From Asterella californica (taxonomy: Eukaryota; Streptophyta; Marchantiopsida; Marchantiales; Aytoniaceae), in assembly GCA_036924285.1 (NCBI GenBank), contig JAYKYS010000008.1:18523001-18587000 (forward strand): a DNA stretch of 64,000 nucleotides, read 5' to 3'. Positions 44,572 through 56,656 of the stretch are shown piece by piece (position 1 is the first letter of the stretch; each line of letters starts with the position of its first letter). The notes beneath the pieces are model-generated. The model saw only the letters and a list, made by a program, of their open reading frames with translations. It did not search any database and had not been told where the DNA came from. Both the position numbers and the translations under genes were made by a program.

Positions 44572-47500
44572 CAAATCCATAAAGAACTGGATTAGATCTC
44601 ATTATCATCGTCTGTCACCCACGAGACTTCTTCCATTTCAACAAGCACAATTTAGGAACTACCGTAACTTACTAGGTACGTTGAGCTTTGCCGGCGTAAA
44701 ATTTACAATCGTTTATCTACATCTGGTCAATCATTCTCTCAGTAAAACTGACAATGCTCGCAGTAACTGACGTCTGTGGGAGAAACGTTTCTTCATAGAG
44801 ACCCTAAACATTTGTAATACACATCCCAGCTAACTAGTTGACAATTAATGGCTCATAGAGTTTCATATATCTTCTTCCTGTTCCGTGTCTATATGTATTC
44901 ACCTTCGTGTACAATCATCGCGTTTAGTTAGAAGCACATTAGTGACGTTACTCTCATGGGTTCTATTCTAGATTACGATAGTAAAGTTTAATCTTACTCT
45001 TGGTTATACTTTCCAGCTTATATAAAAGACTAAACTTAACGAGCAGTTCCATATTTCATTAACTGATGTACACTCACATGTCATGGTGTTCTTTGAGTGC
45101 CAGGCGTGAAGATTGTCTGGCACCCATCATATTCACCTAGCACAGTTCATGAGTTAGGCCCAAAATTGAGCAGTTTATTTTATGACCTCAGAAGGGTTCG
45201 GTAATAAATTATTTTTGAATCAAAAACTTTTAACTCGGTAGGCTGTGGGTCGTATAGTTTTTAGAGTGTGTTCCTTATGGATTTGAATAGTTTTGTATAT
45301 TTAATAGTTAAATAATATTTTTATTTATTATTCGGTTTATAATTTATTTATGTATTTATTTTCCACTAATGTTTAATAATCTTCAATGATAATCATATAT
45401 AACAAATCCCTTGTCCATGCCGATCGTGCCCCAAGATTTACCTTGTCCTCTTCCTTCCCTCTCGGCAGAACTCCGGGTTGCATGCATATTCACACGTCCA
45501 AGAGAAGAGTTGTCCAGTTTTCTCTAATTTGTGAGCAGCCGGGTATATATATTAATTTTTTCTAAATTCCAGAAGAGGAGAATATGCACAGATATTTTAA
45601 TTTATTACTTAACTTTTTCATCCAGAAGGGTTATGTAATAAATTAATATGTTGATTAACGGATTATCAGAGTTGAATAGGTATCGTACTTATATTCTCCA
45701 ATGCGTATCTAGTCCCTATGCACTTATGGGGTAAGTCTGGCTCCTCTAGCACCTGTTGGTCCAGCTAATGTTTAATCATTAGAGAACTAGTTTATTTTTT
45801 ATCCATTTAAGATATAATTATTATCTAACACATATTTTGCCTATATTATTAAGGAAGCAAAAGTTCCCAAAAAGCTCATCGAGCAAGCACATTAATTATT
45901 AAAGCTGCTCCCACCAAGAGAAGAGAACTAAACTGAACTGAACTCTACATATAATTATATTTATTTAGTAAGTTAAGTTTTTAGTTTTCCAAAGATCAGT
46001 CTATCTCACTTCTGTTTTGTAAATTATCTTATTTGATTTCACTTCTCTCATTTAGATGACAGTTCTAATTTTTGTTCAACAAGCTTATCAGCTATATGCA
46101 AACCAAACTCACTTTCAGATCAATCGCATCTTCACATTCTAACACGGATTTTTAACCACGGTGAGGCTATGATTTTGCACCGTACGAGGCGATTAATTAG
46201 AATGCATGTTTTCCTTGAAAGTTAACCACGTGAGTGAACACGAAGGTTCATTGACTCTCGAACCTTCAAACCATGGGGTAATATTTTCTTGACCCTTAGG
46301 AGGATATGGAAGATCATGATAGCCCATTACGTAATTCACGAGACTGAACTTAGTAATTATCGCGGATATGTCGATCTTTCTAAAAGTTTTAGAGTAGTCA
46401 TGCATGCACTGCTTGAAATTTAACTAGTAATGCACATCCGCAACTGCCAACGTGTACATCTGCTTGAGAACTACAGTAGCTATGCATCGGATGGTTGACA
46501 ACACTTTTGTCAGATCTGAATATCGGCAAGTTTTTTCCAGAATGATGTAAAGTGAACGGTAGAGGTAGAGCAGTGTTGTTTAAACATGAACTTGATTTAT
46601 CAGAGGTTTAAGTTCTACTTTTCAATTTTACTCTGACTACGACTGGTAGGTTGAATAAATCGACGATTATTCAAATCAAACAACAACTTTTTAGGTTAGC
46701 TCAAGATCAAGCTGTACAATCTGCTACTGATCAGAATACTAATGTTTTAGATTGAGAAGATATGAACACGTCAGAAGATATTCAAGAGAGTAGTGACGAT
46801 AGTGTACAATAGTCTTGCTCAGACTAGTCACATAAAATATGACAATGATAGAGATAATGTTAAGAAGGATCATGATAATTCTAATATCCTACTTATTAGG
46901 TGGTGCTCACCTTCGGAATAGAGAAATTTTGAAATCTGATACTTGCTTAAGGTAATCATGCGAGAGTCATGCATTGCATGGATGAGAAAGGAAGAAGTTT
47001 ATTTACAATTATGAATGCCACATGGTTGCTGTCATATTTGCATTCAGATTTTTCTACGCTAGGTCAAGAGTTGTCATTGATCTGAGATTTACGTCCGTAC
47101 TCGTACTCGATGACGACTTCTTAGTGTAAATTACGTTGGAATACAATATTTATAGCAAATGGTTGTAGTATGGTCAGATTATTAGAACCAATTTGTCTAT
47201 AATTTGTTAGTATGTATGGTGTCACCCATGGATTGCATGGATGACAACCCACGGTTTATGTTACTGTAATTGTGAGAATGTGACGATCATGTATTATATA
47301 TACACGGCAGTATGTTTCTAGATGTCATTGAACTTCATGTTGTTCGTAACAACACCGTAGTTATTGTGTATCCGGTTGACATAAAAAGCGTATAGTATGT
47401 TACAAGTTATCCCTCATCCACATTATGCATAGAATTTTGATGAATCGTAATTTCATTCTGAGTTGTTCAAGACATCTGCTTTATTTTAATGTCATTAGAT

Positions 47501-47820
47501 GCTCTTGCGTCTTTTGAGTACCTAGAATATAATATCATCGTTATTCACAGAAATGAGTTATATTTGACCATCACAAATCTTAATGATAGACGCACTCAAT
47601 TTTTAGATTTCAAGTAGTACTTTTATATGAATATTTGAATTTTTTTCAGAATAATAAAACACTATAGTTGTAATTTTAGCTTAATTTAGATTTTATATTT
47701 CTAGAAATTGTAAAAATAGATCCGAGTTCCCATTGACGTGAGCGGGTACTCGATTTTGTGATGGTTGTTCATAAATCTCTCAAGCATACTTATAGCAAAC
47801 TGTCACTGTACAAACCAAAC
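44572..47820. other. A+T-rich stretch, no gene recognised
   Basis: No transposon domain or conserved ORF was seen. Two related words, AGAAGGGTT(C/A)(G/T)GTAATAAATT, lie at about 45,190 and 45,625; the second forms an imperfect hairpin with AATTTATTACTTAAC just upstream. A GAAGGTTC/GAACCTTC inverted repeat is at about 46,242-46,267. CCATGGATTGCATGG occurs at about 47,224. Confidence 0.4.
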
Positions 47821-47824
47821 ATTA

Positions 47825-49405
47825 TTCTCATTTCTTGAGCTCTCCTAAGTCCATCAACTCGAACTCGGACTTCAAGTGATCCCTGATCTGAGAAATAAGC
47901 TCCTCATAGGTATCAATAATAATCAAGTCATCAACATAGATGATGATCACCAAAATCCGATATCGTACTCTCAACGAATACAAAGTAGCATAAAACTACA
48001 AAGATGAAAACCAAGAGACTGCAAGTAAGAATTGATCTTTGCATACATGCTCTTAGTGTTTGCTTCAAACCATAGAGGACTGTTCGTAACTTACACACAC
48101 GAGAAGGAAAATTAGGATCCTCATAAATTGGAGGTTGCTGCATGTAGACCTCCTCTCCTCCTCAAGATCGCCGCTGAGGAAAGCGTTCTTGAAATCCATC
48201 TGATGCGTATTTCAACCCTTCGATTAGCAACTACTATTACTATTCAAATAGTCATCATCTTCACAACTGGAGCAAAAGTCTCCTCAAAATCCACTACATG
48301 TTGTTGTGCGTAGTCCTTGACTCCTTATCCGACCGACACACATTATCATCCGAGTTGTATCTTAAAGACCCATCTGCAACCAATCATCTTCTTACTCTCA
48401 AATAAGTCCATCAACTCCCAAGTCTGTTGGTGGAGTAAGTTCAACTTCCATAGCACTCACTGATTAGGCTTTGTGCATCCTCTCCTTAAGTCAATTCAGT
48501 TCTTGTTCCTGAAGATGTTGATCATATATGCATGGTGTTTAGCAAGAAAACCTTCTTGAATATTTCTAATCATTAGATGATTTCGTTGTTCATATCTGCG
48601 AGAGATAATCGGTGCACTAGTCATCTCTCTTGCAACTGATTTAAACTAGATGTCAAAAGTCTAAGACAAAGTACAACATACATTGTAATAGCACTCGCTC
48701 GTCTTGTGTAGAAACTACACTAGTCTCATAGGGTTGTGCTATGTGACCTCCAGCGTTAGCAACAGCGTTGTGTGCAATTGACTATGATTTGAAATCAATG
48801 ATCTCTCCAGATCTTTCACTCAACATACTACTCTGACATACTATAGTGAATTGACTTCTTGATTCAGTAGTAGGTACAAGATGGCTATAACAGATGTAAG
48901 AGCAAACCCAAGACTGTAGCTCATCAAAGACAACATCTCTACTGATATATAACTATTTCGTCGAAGGATTGTAACATCTATATCTTTATATCAGAAGCAT
49001 ATCCAAAGAAGATACATCTATCTACTTTTGGATCTAGTTTCTTATGGTTCTCATCTACATCCGAAGACTTTAAAGAAAGAGTAATCAAGCTTATTGTTTG
49101 TGGAGACCTCCATCGGTGTCTAGCTGTGGATTGTCGTTGTATGCATCTAATTCATCAAATACACCAGTAAGATCTATAAATGATCTTCTCGTTCAACATA
49201 ACACTTGCAACTTTTACTAAGTGTCGGTTCTTGCGCTCCGCAGTCCCGTTCTATTATGAACTGTAACTTCAAGTCTTATGATCGTTGGATGTCATGCTCA
49301 CACAATTATGTATTCATAGATTCTTCAAACTTGCAATAGAATCCGCTATCATGTCATATTTTGCGTGAAGGTTGTCCAGGAAAATGCAAGGTTCCTGGCT
49401 GTGGA
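47825..49405 (-). pseudogene. Ty1/copia integrase and reverse transcriptase remnant
   Basis: Minus-strand reading from right to left gives a weak integrase C-terminal region (48,900-49,390). RT follows: DFEETFAPVVKM near 48,280, [14 protein letters not shown] near 48,070-48,100, and the catalytic YVDDLII at about 47,918-47,938, then FELMDLGELKK at the left edge. Block order and the YVDD motif identify copia rather than gypsy. Several stops and frame changes are present. The fragment is cut on the left at about 47,825 and on the right by the gypsy LTR starting near 49,408. Confidence 0.88.
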
Positions 49406-49407
49406 GA

Positions 49408-51200
49408 TGTGTTGTGTTAACAAAGACAAGCTAGAGAGAAACACCACGAGAACAAACGTCGCAAGGTATACCAATTCCTATTTTATATACACTTTCGATT
49501 CTTCTTCTCTAGAATGCAAAACAAAGAAATAGACCTGAGCGGTCTGTAATCTACACCAAACCTCTTAAAATGAATCCCTGAATCTCAACCCAGACCCAAA
49601 AATATCGAAGCATAGCTCAAAGCAAGAGAATCATCCATTTGCTAACAGGAAGAGATGCACCAATGTCACATGATTCAAACCCAAGTCCAAACAACGTCCA
49701 CGTACAAGCCCTTAGCTAAAGCTAGCTACCACAAGCTTTACATAACCAACTAAAACTTTAACGAACTCAAAAAGACAAAAATCTTAGCGAAGGAACAGAA
49801 AAATATCTATCTGAGAACTTTCTTTTTTCGCCAAATATTCTTCAGACGTCGATAGGGTCTTCTTCCCTGACTCCGTTGGCCCAAGAAACCTTCAGATCAG
49901 ACTCCCAACAGCCGAGATATCACCGATTTTCTATCGTAGGTGATCGAACCTCCGAAAAATTCCTCCTTGCGGCTTAAAATGACGCACATCATCCAAATGA
50001 ATCACCTAATCTGAGATCCGTCTTCACTGATAGGTATATCTAGCTACCTTGAACCCAACGAGATTCCAAACAAGTCGTTTGGAGTTCCTCTTGCAAAACC
50101 ACGCAAGAAATTGAGTCGTAAGAAGCAAAAAATTGACGTAAATTAGCTCCATGCGGCTCAAACTCGCTCACCACACTCAAACCAACACCAATCCACATAC
50201 CGTCTTCTCTTATGCGTAGGTGAAGACTCCCTGATCACGTAGGCACCAAGAACGAAGAGCTTGGCTCACCGATCACGAAGAACAATACAATCTCAGACTG
50301 CAGACGACGAAAATCTGACATAGACGATTCCATGCGAGTCAATTTCACCCAGAACTCCCAAATCATCGGATGAAACTTCGCATCGTCTTCAATTTCTTGA
50401 AGAACTCGGTGTTTTGATCCCAATGGATCCAAGGACATCAAGTTTGGATTACGGAACGGCCTGAACGGTCTAACTCTCCTTCCTTGAGATCATTATAGCA
50501 CGTCAACAATCTTCCATGCGTCTCAATTCCACTTAGAACGAACTCCTTGATCTGCCTCTTCATGAACCGTTTTAACTAACGCGTAGCTTGCACCAATCTG
50601 AATCCAATGACACTTTATGCGCATACATTGAACTTCCCAATTCTCCAAATCGTCCATCAACAAGTCGCAAAAACAAGCTAACTCCTTAAGCTACCCCCTT
50701 ACATCAGTTGCTGTACGTGAAAGTTTTCTCAGATAATGAGCAAGCAGACCCATGGCGTCTTTAGTATAGTGCATGGAGCCACAAATACATAATCAGCAAT
50801 AGTAAGCTAGGGCTTGGCTTGATTTTCTCTTCTTTCGAGTCTCGTAACTTCACCACTAAGCGTCCAAATGAAGTAGACGAAGTGTCCATGGAAAATTGAC
50901 AACGAGCTCTACCCATTGATGTAATGAAAGTGAAGATCTGAAGTTGTGCAAAAAGCTTGTAAGCTAAGACTTAACTTGCTTTTCCCATCTTTCGAGTCTC
51001 GTAACTTCTCCACTAGACGTCCAAATGAAATAGACGAAGTGCTCATGAAAAGCTCACAACGAGCTCTACCCATTGATGTAATGAAAGTGAAGATCCGAAG
51101 TTGTGCAAAAAGCCTCATTTTTAGTCCCATGAGTGTATTTGGAGCGATAATGATAAGTTCAAAAATAGATTTTTAGATAAGATCCGGTCCACGACACGAC
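49408..51200 (-). repeat. Probable 1.8-kb LTR of a Ty3/gypsy element
   Basis: The right part (50,540-51,200) recurs in diverged form at 52,540-53,020, in the same orientation, on the other side of an integrase remnant. The edges look like LTR ends: TGTTGTGTTAAC on the left and CACGACACGACA on the right, followed by a pyrimidine run (CCACCCTCTCTAAACC) that would be the polypurine tract on the minus strand. On that reading this is the 3' LTR. It contains an internal tandem duplication at 50,817-51,120. Confidence 0.6.
50817..51120. repeat. Tandem duplication, about 158-bp unit, inside the LTR
   Basis: Both units share TTTCGAGTCTCGTAACTTC, GCTCTACCCATTGATGTAAT and GAAGTTGTGCAAAAAGC, beginning near 50,817 and 50,975. 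The corresponding LTR fragment at 52,790-52,940 has a single unit, so the duplication arose after the two LTRs separated. Confidence 0.88.
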
Positions 51201-51349
51201 ATCCACCCTCTCTAAACCTGTGCATCCTCCGGTATGCACCAGAGATATCAATCAAGGATTTGGAAAACTTTCGCAGTGCACTAATAGTCTATGCAACCAG
51301 CATAGTGCACCAGCGATATCGTTTAAGACCTAAGGAAATCAAGTAAATA

Positions 51350-52330
51350 CACTAGTCATGCGGCTATTGACGATGATCAAATCTGACTTTGTTCTTCAAC
51401 CGTGCTTCTCGTAGCCTATCCAAAGTAATTTCGATATCCTCAAGTCTTCTCTCTAACTATCTAATTCGAATAGTAAGAAGTTCTTCCCTTGTCTGATTGT
51501 CCTCCCAAGATAACACAGTCCATGTGAGAACGTGTTCTTAAGTCGGCACGATAGGTTTCTGACCTGTGATGAGCTCCATTGGCATGTAACATGTTATTGA
51601 GCTATGCGTCGTTTGATCTGTCCATAACGCAAATGATAAGAGTCGAGACCACTCGTGCACCCTTCCATTGCAGACATTCACCAAAACTTTCACAATGGAC
51701 GGATAACCATGTTGACTCTTGGTATTCTCTTCGGGGTTGTAAGCAATTGTTAGTTATAACCTCACCCCACACCTTGCAAAGAATTCACGAGCCTCGTGTG
51801 CATCTAACTCTCCGTGATCTGCAATAATCTTTCCCATACATCCCTATCGACAAACAACCTCTTCCAAGAGAAATTTACATATCCATTATTCAGTTATCTT
51901 TGTCTGAAGCGCCCTACCCTCAACTTGTTTTGAAAGATCTTCTCGAGCAAGTACGAAGTATCTCATCTGCCACAATCCAATAGCATAATCTAAGTCTACG
52001 ACCCACTTGAAGTGGATTATCAATGGATAAGTCGGATGTAATCCGTCTCGATGTCGGATGTTCGAATACATCTGACATGTCAAACAAGACTCCATAAAAA
52101 ATAGGACATCCTTGTACATGTTTTTCCACCAATATCACTCTTTCATCTCCGTTAAAATGACACAAATCCTTCGATGTCCAGCCCAAAGACTCTCATGAAA
52201 TGCTCTAAGCAACTTCTGTTGATCTTCTTTGTCGCTAATCACTCGTAGCGGTATCCCGTCATTCTGCTTTCGCCGCTTCTAAAGAAATCCATCATGCAAC
52301 TGAAGGTGATCCCTCACCCTCCTTTTTCTT
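51350..52330 (-). pseudogene. Ty3/gypsy integrase remnant
   Basis: Minus-strand pieces read SCLTCQMYSNIRHRDGLHPT (the CxxC of the zinc domain), WVVDLDYAIGLWQMRYFVLA (core entry with an Asp), a KIIADHGELDAHEAREFF block (second Asp), AYNPEENTKSQHGYPSIV (Glu position changed to Gln in the readable frame), and RLLPFALWTDQTTHSS. The order and spacing are those of gypsy integrases without a visible chromodomain. RT and gag are missing between this and the right-hand LTR fragment, so the element has an internal deletion. Confidence 0.82.
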
Positions 52331-52539
52331 TGTATCTGGAAGCCTTTAGACCATATCTATAAAGGGTGTGTTCTTCATCTCTATATCTCCATGAGAGTTC
52401 TCGTCCCGTGAAAAAGTGATATGAGTATGTTGAGAGTTGGTTTAGCTAAGCCTTCCTAGTTCTATGATGCGCCTCATCAAAAGCCATCAGAAGTTTACCC
52501 TGGGTGAGAGACATGATCCGTAGCAAGCTTCAAGGTCAC

Positions 52540-53020
52540 AGAACCGTCTTAACTAGTGCATAACCTGCACAGATCTAAATCCAATTACGCCTTGTGCGCT
52601 TGCATTGGACCTCATAATCTCCCAAATTGTCTATCGACAAGTCGTAGATATAAGCTAACCCTCTTAAGATGCCCCCTTATGTCAATTCACAACACGTAAG
52701 TTTTGCCTAGATTATGGTCAAGCAGCCCCATTGTGTCCTTAGTATAGCACCAAGAACCACAAATACCCAATCAGCATCAGTAAGCTAAGGCTTAGCTTGA
52801 TTTTCCCATCTTTGGAAGCTCATAACATCACCATTAAACGCCCAAATGAAAAAAATGAAGTGCCCTTAGGAACCACTTCGAGCTTTATCACATGATGCAA
52901 TGAAAGTCAACATCCGAGATAGATCAAAGAAGTCGTTATTTTCCTCCATAAGCTCTTTAGAATGAAAATATAGAACCCCAAAATATGATTTTCAAGTAGG
53001 AGCTGATCCACAATGCGAGA
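52540..53020 (-). repeat. Partial 5' LTR of the same gypsy element
   Basis: Diverged copy of 50,540-51,200, sharing the series from CCGTTTTAACTAACGCGTAGC-like to TGATTTTCCCATCTTT-like words and ending GCTGATCCACAATGCGA. The part equivalent to 49,408-50,540 is absent. Its right edge abuts the palindromic minisatellite. Confidence 0.65.
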
Positions 53021-53029
53021 GGATGAGGG

Positions 53030-54165
53030 TTCGCTTTGAAGTCTAGATCAAACAAGGAGGTTGTTTGCTCTAGAATTCAAAGCGGACATGAAAGATGCTT
53101 CTTTTAAAGTTCAAAGCAAATATTCTCTTTTGCTCTTTTGCTTTAGAGCGAACGAGAGGAGGCTTTGCTCTGAAGTTCATAGCAACATGAAGGGTGTTTG
53201 TTATGAGATTCGAGCAAATGAGAAGAAAGTTTGCTCTGAAGTTCTGAGCAAACATCCTCCTTTGTTCATTTGCTTTAGAGCGAACAAGAGGAGGATTTGC
53301 TCTGAAGTTCGTAGCAAACGAGGAGGGTGTTTGCTCTAAGATTCATGACGAAAGAAAAGAAGGTTTGCTCTGAAGTTCTGAGTAAACATCTTCTTTTGCT
53401 CATTTTCTTTGCACTTTCAGAGCGAACGGACAGAGGGTTTGCTCTGAAGTTCAGAGCAAACAGAGAGCAAACATTCTCTTTGGCTCATTGCTTTAGAGCT
53501 AACGGGAGGAGGAATTGCTCTGTAGTTCATAGCAAAAGGGAAGGGTGTTTGCTCTGGGTTTCACAGAGAACGAGAGGAGAGTTTGCTCTGAAGTTCTAAG
53601 CAAACATCCTTCTTTGTTCGTTTGGGTTGAACTTTAAGTGTGAATGGGAGGAAGGTTTGTTCTGAAGTTCAAATCAAATAGGAAGGGTGTTTGCTCCGGG
53701 ATTCAGACCATAAGGGATGAGGGTTGCTCTGAATTCAATTGTTCAGAGCCAACATCTAGGATTTATAACGAACGAGGAAAAGGTTTTCTCTGAAGTTCAA
53801 AACAAACATCATATTTTACTCGTTGTTTTAGAGCAAACGGGAGAAGCATTTGCTTTGAAGTTCATAGCAAATGAAGAGGATATTTTTGGGATTCAAAGCG
53901 AACAAGAGGAGGGTTTGCTATGAAGTTCAAAGAAAATGAGAGCATGCTTTTGTTCCATTTCAGAATGAAGGGGAGGCTCCTGAAGTTTAGAGCAAACGAG
54001 GAGACATCTTATATAAAGGTCAAAGCAAACGGAAAGAGTGTGTTTGCTCTGAAGTTCAGAGCAAACGAACGAATATTTACTCTTAACTCTAGAGCGAAAG
54101 GTAGATATTTGCTCTTAATTCCAGAGCGAATGGATGGATATTTGCTCTGAAGTTAAGAGTGATCT
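53030..54165. repeat. Palindromic minisatellite array, 33-34-bp unit in 68-bp dimers
   Basis: The core GCTCTGAAGTTCAGAGC, or a near variant, recurs at about 53,167, 53,233, 53,299, 53,367, 53,441, 53,517, 53,585, 53,659, 53,726, 53,787, 53,852, 53,917, 53,976 and 54,046, spaced 59-76 bases. At the right end (54,046-54,144) spacing falls to about 33, revealing the base unit. The ideal core with its flanking TTT/AAA is a 23-bp palindrome with one unpaired centre base. Because of the palindrome both strands translate to similar peptides (FALKFRA and FALNFRA), so the ORFs at 53,061-53,339, 53,327-53,599 and 53,920-54,150 follow from the repeat and are not genes. Confidence 0.93.
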
Positions 54166-54169
54166 CTCA

Positions 54170-54560
54170 TCAAATTTACTAAGTAGAATGTACATATCAT
54201 ATTAACAATACACACACATAAATATATGAATTTTCATATGCAAAAAGAAGAGGAAAGTTTATCACAAACATGTCCAATGATAGTCAATGATAATTCAATG
54301 TTACAAGTGTTCATGATTCCAAGCAATAAGTTATGAACTACTATATATCTCATTCAGGACCAACGCTACAAAGAAGAACCTTCAACATCATGTTTATGAG
54401 ATCATCTTCAATGTTGTGCTAGAATTCACCGCATAAAATTCTCAGAATCTTCTCCTGAAGATGAATGAATTGTTAATAATATACTGCAATTGGTCTATAA
54501 TCATAGTAAGCGGACGTATATTAAGGGAGTTATGTAGGTCTGAAGTTTTAACATTTGGGT
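54170..54560. other. A+T-rich spacer, possibly copia DNA
   Basis: Lies between the minisatellite and the copia protease remnant. If the copia element was continuous before the gypsy insertion, this would be its protease-integrase connection, but no conserved block could be read. Confidence 0.3.
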
Positions 54561-55170
54561 GATGACAGTGTTGTGTTATGACAAGACTCACATGTGAATT
54601 TAGTGTAGAACTTGAATTGTGTTGTCTTTGTGTTTCACAAACTTTTTCATGTTACTCGCATAACATCATATTAGGTGTCATGTTCACGATTATCTTAGAT
54701 GTGAGATCGCATGTTAATGAGACGTGCCAACTCAGTGATACATGGACATTCGCGTTAGTAGCTCTTGTTGTCAAATTTGGGTATAAGATAGAGGGTCAAG
54801 GGTTCGTGAGAGAATTCTTTCCTGCGTGATGTTTTGTGCATGTTTCTTAGTGTCTTACATAAAGGGTGAGGAGTTACGAGAGTTGTATTTATGGATGGAG
54901 GATTGATCCGAGTTTCAAATCTTTCATTTTCGAGCAGAACATTCCTTATACTAATAAACGTTGAAAAAAGAATGTGTAGAATGTCTATCCATGTGTTGGA
55001 TCTAGTGTTTGGTGTCATCATCTATCACCATAAACTGAGGAGTCTCCACAAGCTTGAGTGAAATGAATCACTCCCGATGAGGTGTCATGTGACTTGTGGT
55101 CTCAAAAGTGATCCCCAAGTCAATCTGTGGCTCGAAAGCTGCATAACTTTGATGTGTTGTAATCAGCAAC
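54560..55170 (-). pseudogene. Ty1/copia protease region remnant
   Basis: Minus-strand reading shows a decayed D-S-G-type region near 55,080-55,130 (a HKSHDTSSGVIHF stretch matching the segment after the active site) and a GDD-x-K-H...KECSARK stretch near 54,900-55,020, matching the conserved end of copia protease. The catalytic Asp could not be confirmed. It lies in the correct place between gag and the integrase remnant further left. Confidence 0.55.
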
Positions 55171-55446
55171 TACTTCAAGTAGACTTGTTCAATTGTTGCA
55201 TAACCTTGCTAGTTGTAGACTTGTTGGTCATTGTCGTGTTACTGTTGATTGTTTTGTCTTTTGTAGCATTGATTCGTATTCTTACCTTACTTCTTGTAGT
55301 AGTTGCAAGAACTAAACGCACATCTCTGATTGTTGGAAGAACCAACCTGTTGATGTTTCTACTGGTTCTCATTCTACTGATGTTGCGATTGTTATTGTTG
55401 TTGTCCGTGATCTTGTCCACATGTAGCACCTTTTCCAAGAGATATG

Positions 55447-55472
<26 letters not shown>
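55447..55472. repeat. (TA)n microsatellite
   Basis: An uninterrupted AT dinucleotide run within the copia gag remnant, flanked by GTATATATCC. It creates the artificial IYIYIY peptides in this region. Confidence 0.95.
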
Positions 55473-55478
<6 letters not shown>

Positions 55479-55883
55479 CCTTACCTCGAGATCCTCTAGA
55501 ACGTGCAAAATAGACAGATTCTTGTTGATCCATTGAAGTAGAACTCTCCAGCAAGCGCACCTCTTCTCCTAACATCATAAGAACTAGCTCATCAAACCAT
55601 AGAAAGGGTTCTCTGATCAAAATCGAAGTGATGAACTACTTGTACTCAACAAGCAATCTTTGTAATGTGACCTCGATCAAGACAATAATTCAACCTTGAC
55701 TTTAGCAGAAGACAATTTGTTCGTGAGTTGTGTGATGTTGTTCACATAGACATTTATGTACATCGATATGTTCTTGATAATGTGGAACTGCTGCAGAATT
55801 TTAGCTTCCGCACTTTTGTTCTTGAGTGAAGTGACGTGCGAGTGCATCCCAAGCTTTCTTGAGCATATAACAGTCTTGGATGT

Positions 55884-55931
55884 GGGACAAGATCTATATC
55901 CTCAATAATAAGATCCTATAGATCTTGTCCC
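55884..55931. repeat. Perfect 15-bp hairpin, 18-nt loop, inside copia gag
   Basis: GGGACAAGATCTATA (55,884-55,898) and TATAGATCTTGTCCC (55,917-55,931) are exact complements. The inverted copy sits in gag coding sequence between conserved blocks, where the family has no palindrome, so it looks like a local inverted duplication made after insertion. Confidence 0.88.
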
Positions 55932-56639
55932 TGTAGGAAATTCATCATCCATGACTTCCATACTTGGTAGTTGTTCTTGTCTCTCTAGTGATCAAAGGCA
56001 CAGAATTCGTCATAGTTGCAATCAAAAAACTGCAATGTTCTATATGCGAAAAACCTCACAAAACCTCCACAAAACTCATCTGCTCACACCTCACGATCAA
56101 GAGTTGATCACATGTCAAGAAAAAGTACTTCGTGCACTCCTCATAGCGAGAATGAAAAAAGAACTATTCGTGAATTATAGGTGTACAAAACATAAAAAAA
56201 ACATCGAACAAATCAATAAAGGTTGAATTTGACCAAATGAAGTCAGAAATGAATGCGTAATGCTTCAAAATTTTGCAAATTTTTGAAACCAATATTTGTT
56301 TTGGACTCAAGTCTTAAAAAAACTTTTGTTTTGGTCAAAAAAGATCTGTTTGAAATTCTATCATTGAAAAGCTTCAAATCGGCTAAACTTGATCGAGTAC
56401 ACAACTCACACCTTTTGAACAAGCCAATCTTTTTGGGACTGATCGACAAATTAACGAGAAAAAATCATATAGACCTCCCAAAATCACGTTCAAAAGTTCT
56501 GATGACAAAAAAATAGTTTCGTCTCATCCGAACAGATCAGCAAGATAGTGCTCGACATCAAGCAAAACTCCAACTATTCTCTCATGTACTTCTCTATGCA
56601 GAAACTTCATCTTGCTCATCCGCAAGGGCCCCACGTTCT

Positions 56640-56656
56640 CTACTGCTCTGATATCT
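56640..56656 (-). other. Copia primer-binding site
   Basis: On the minus strand the sequence after the LTR reads AGATATCAGAGCAG, matching the TATCAGAGC part of the common initiator tRNA-Met site of plant copia elements. It fixes the orientation and shows that the adjacent LTR is a 5' LTR. Confidence 0.75.

Larger units (their letters stand above)
55170..56640 (-). pseudogene. Ty1/copia gag remnant
   Basis: In minus orientation the frame begins near 56,600 (RIVGVLLDVEHYL-type reading) and includes KKAWDALARHFTQEQK near 55,820-55,870, the conserved WDAL block of copia Gag (UBN2 family). LMMLGEEVRLLESSTSMDQQESVYFAR follows near 55,480-55,590, with an Asn/Arg-rich stretch replacing the knuckle region. 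A hairpin insertion at 55,884-55,931 and a TA microsatellite at about 55,447-55,472 disrupt it. Confidence 0.8.

Noticed and set aside
53061..54150. Open frames that look like a repeat protein
   Set aside because: Frames follow from the 33-bp palindromic unit on both strands; no start context, promoter or non-repeat domain.
55077..55499. 140-codon hydrophobic ORF resembling a membrane protein
   Set aside because: It is antisense to the Asn/Arg-rich part of copia gag and runs into the TA microsatellite.
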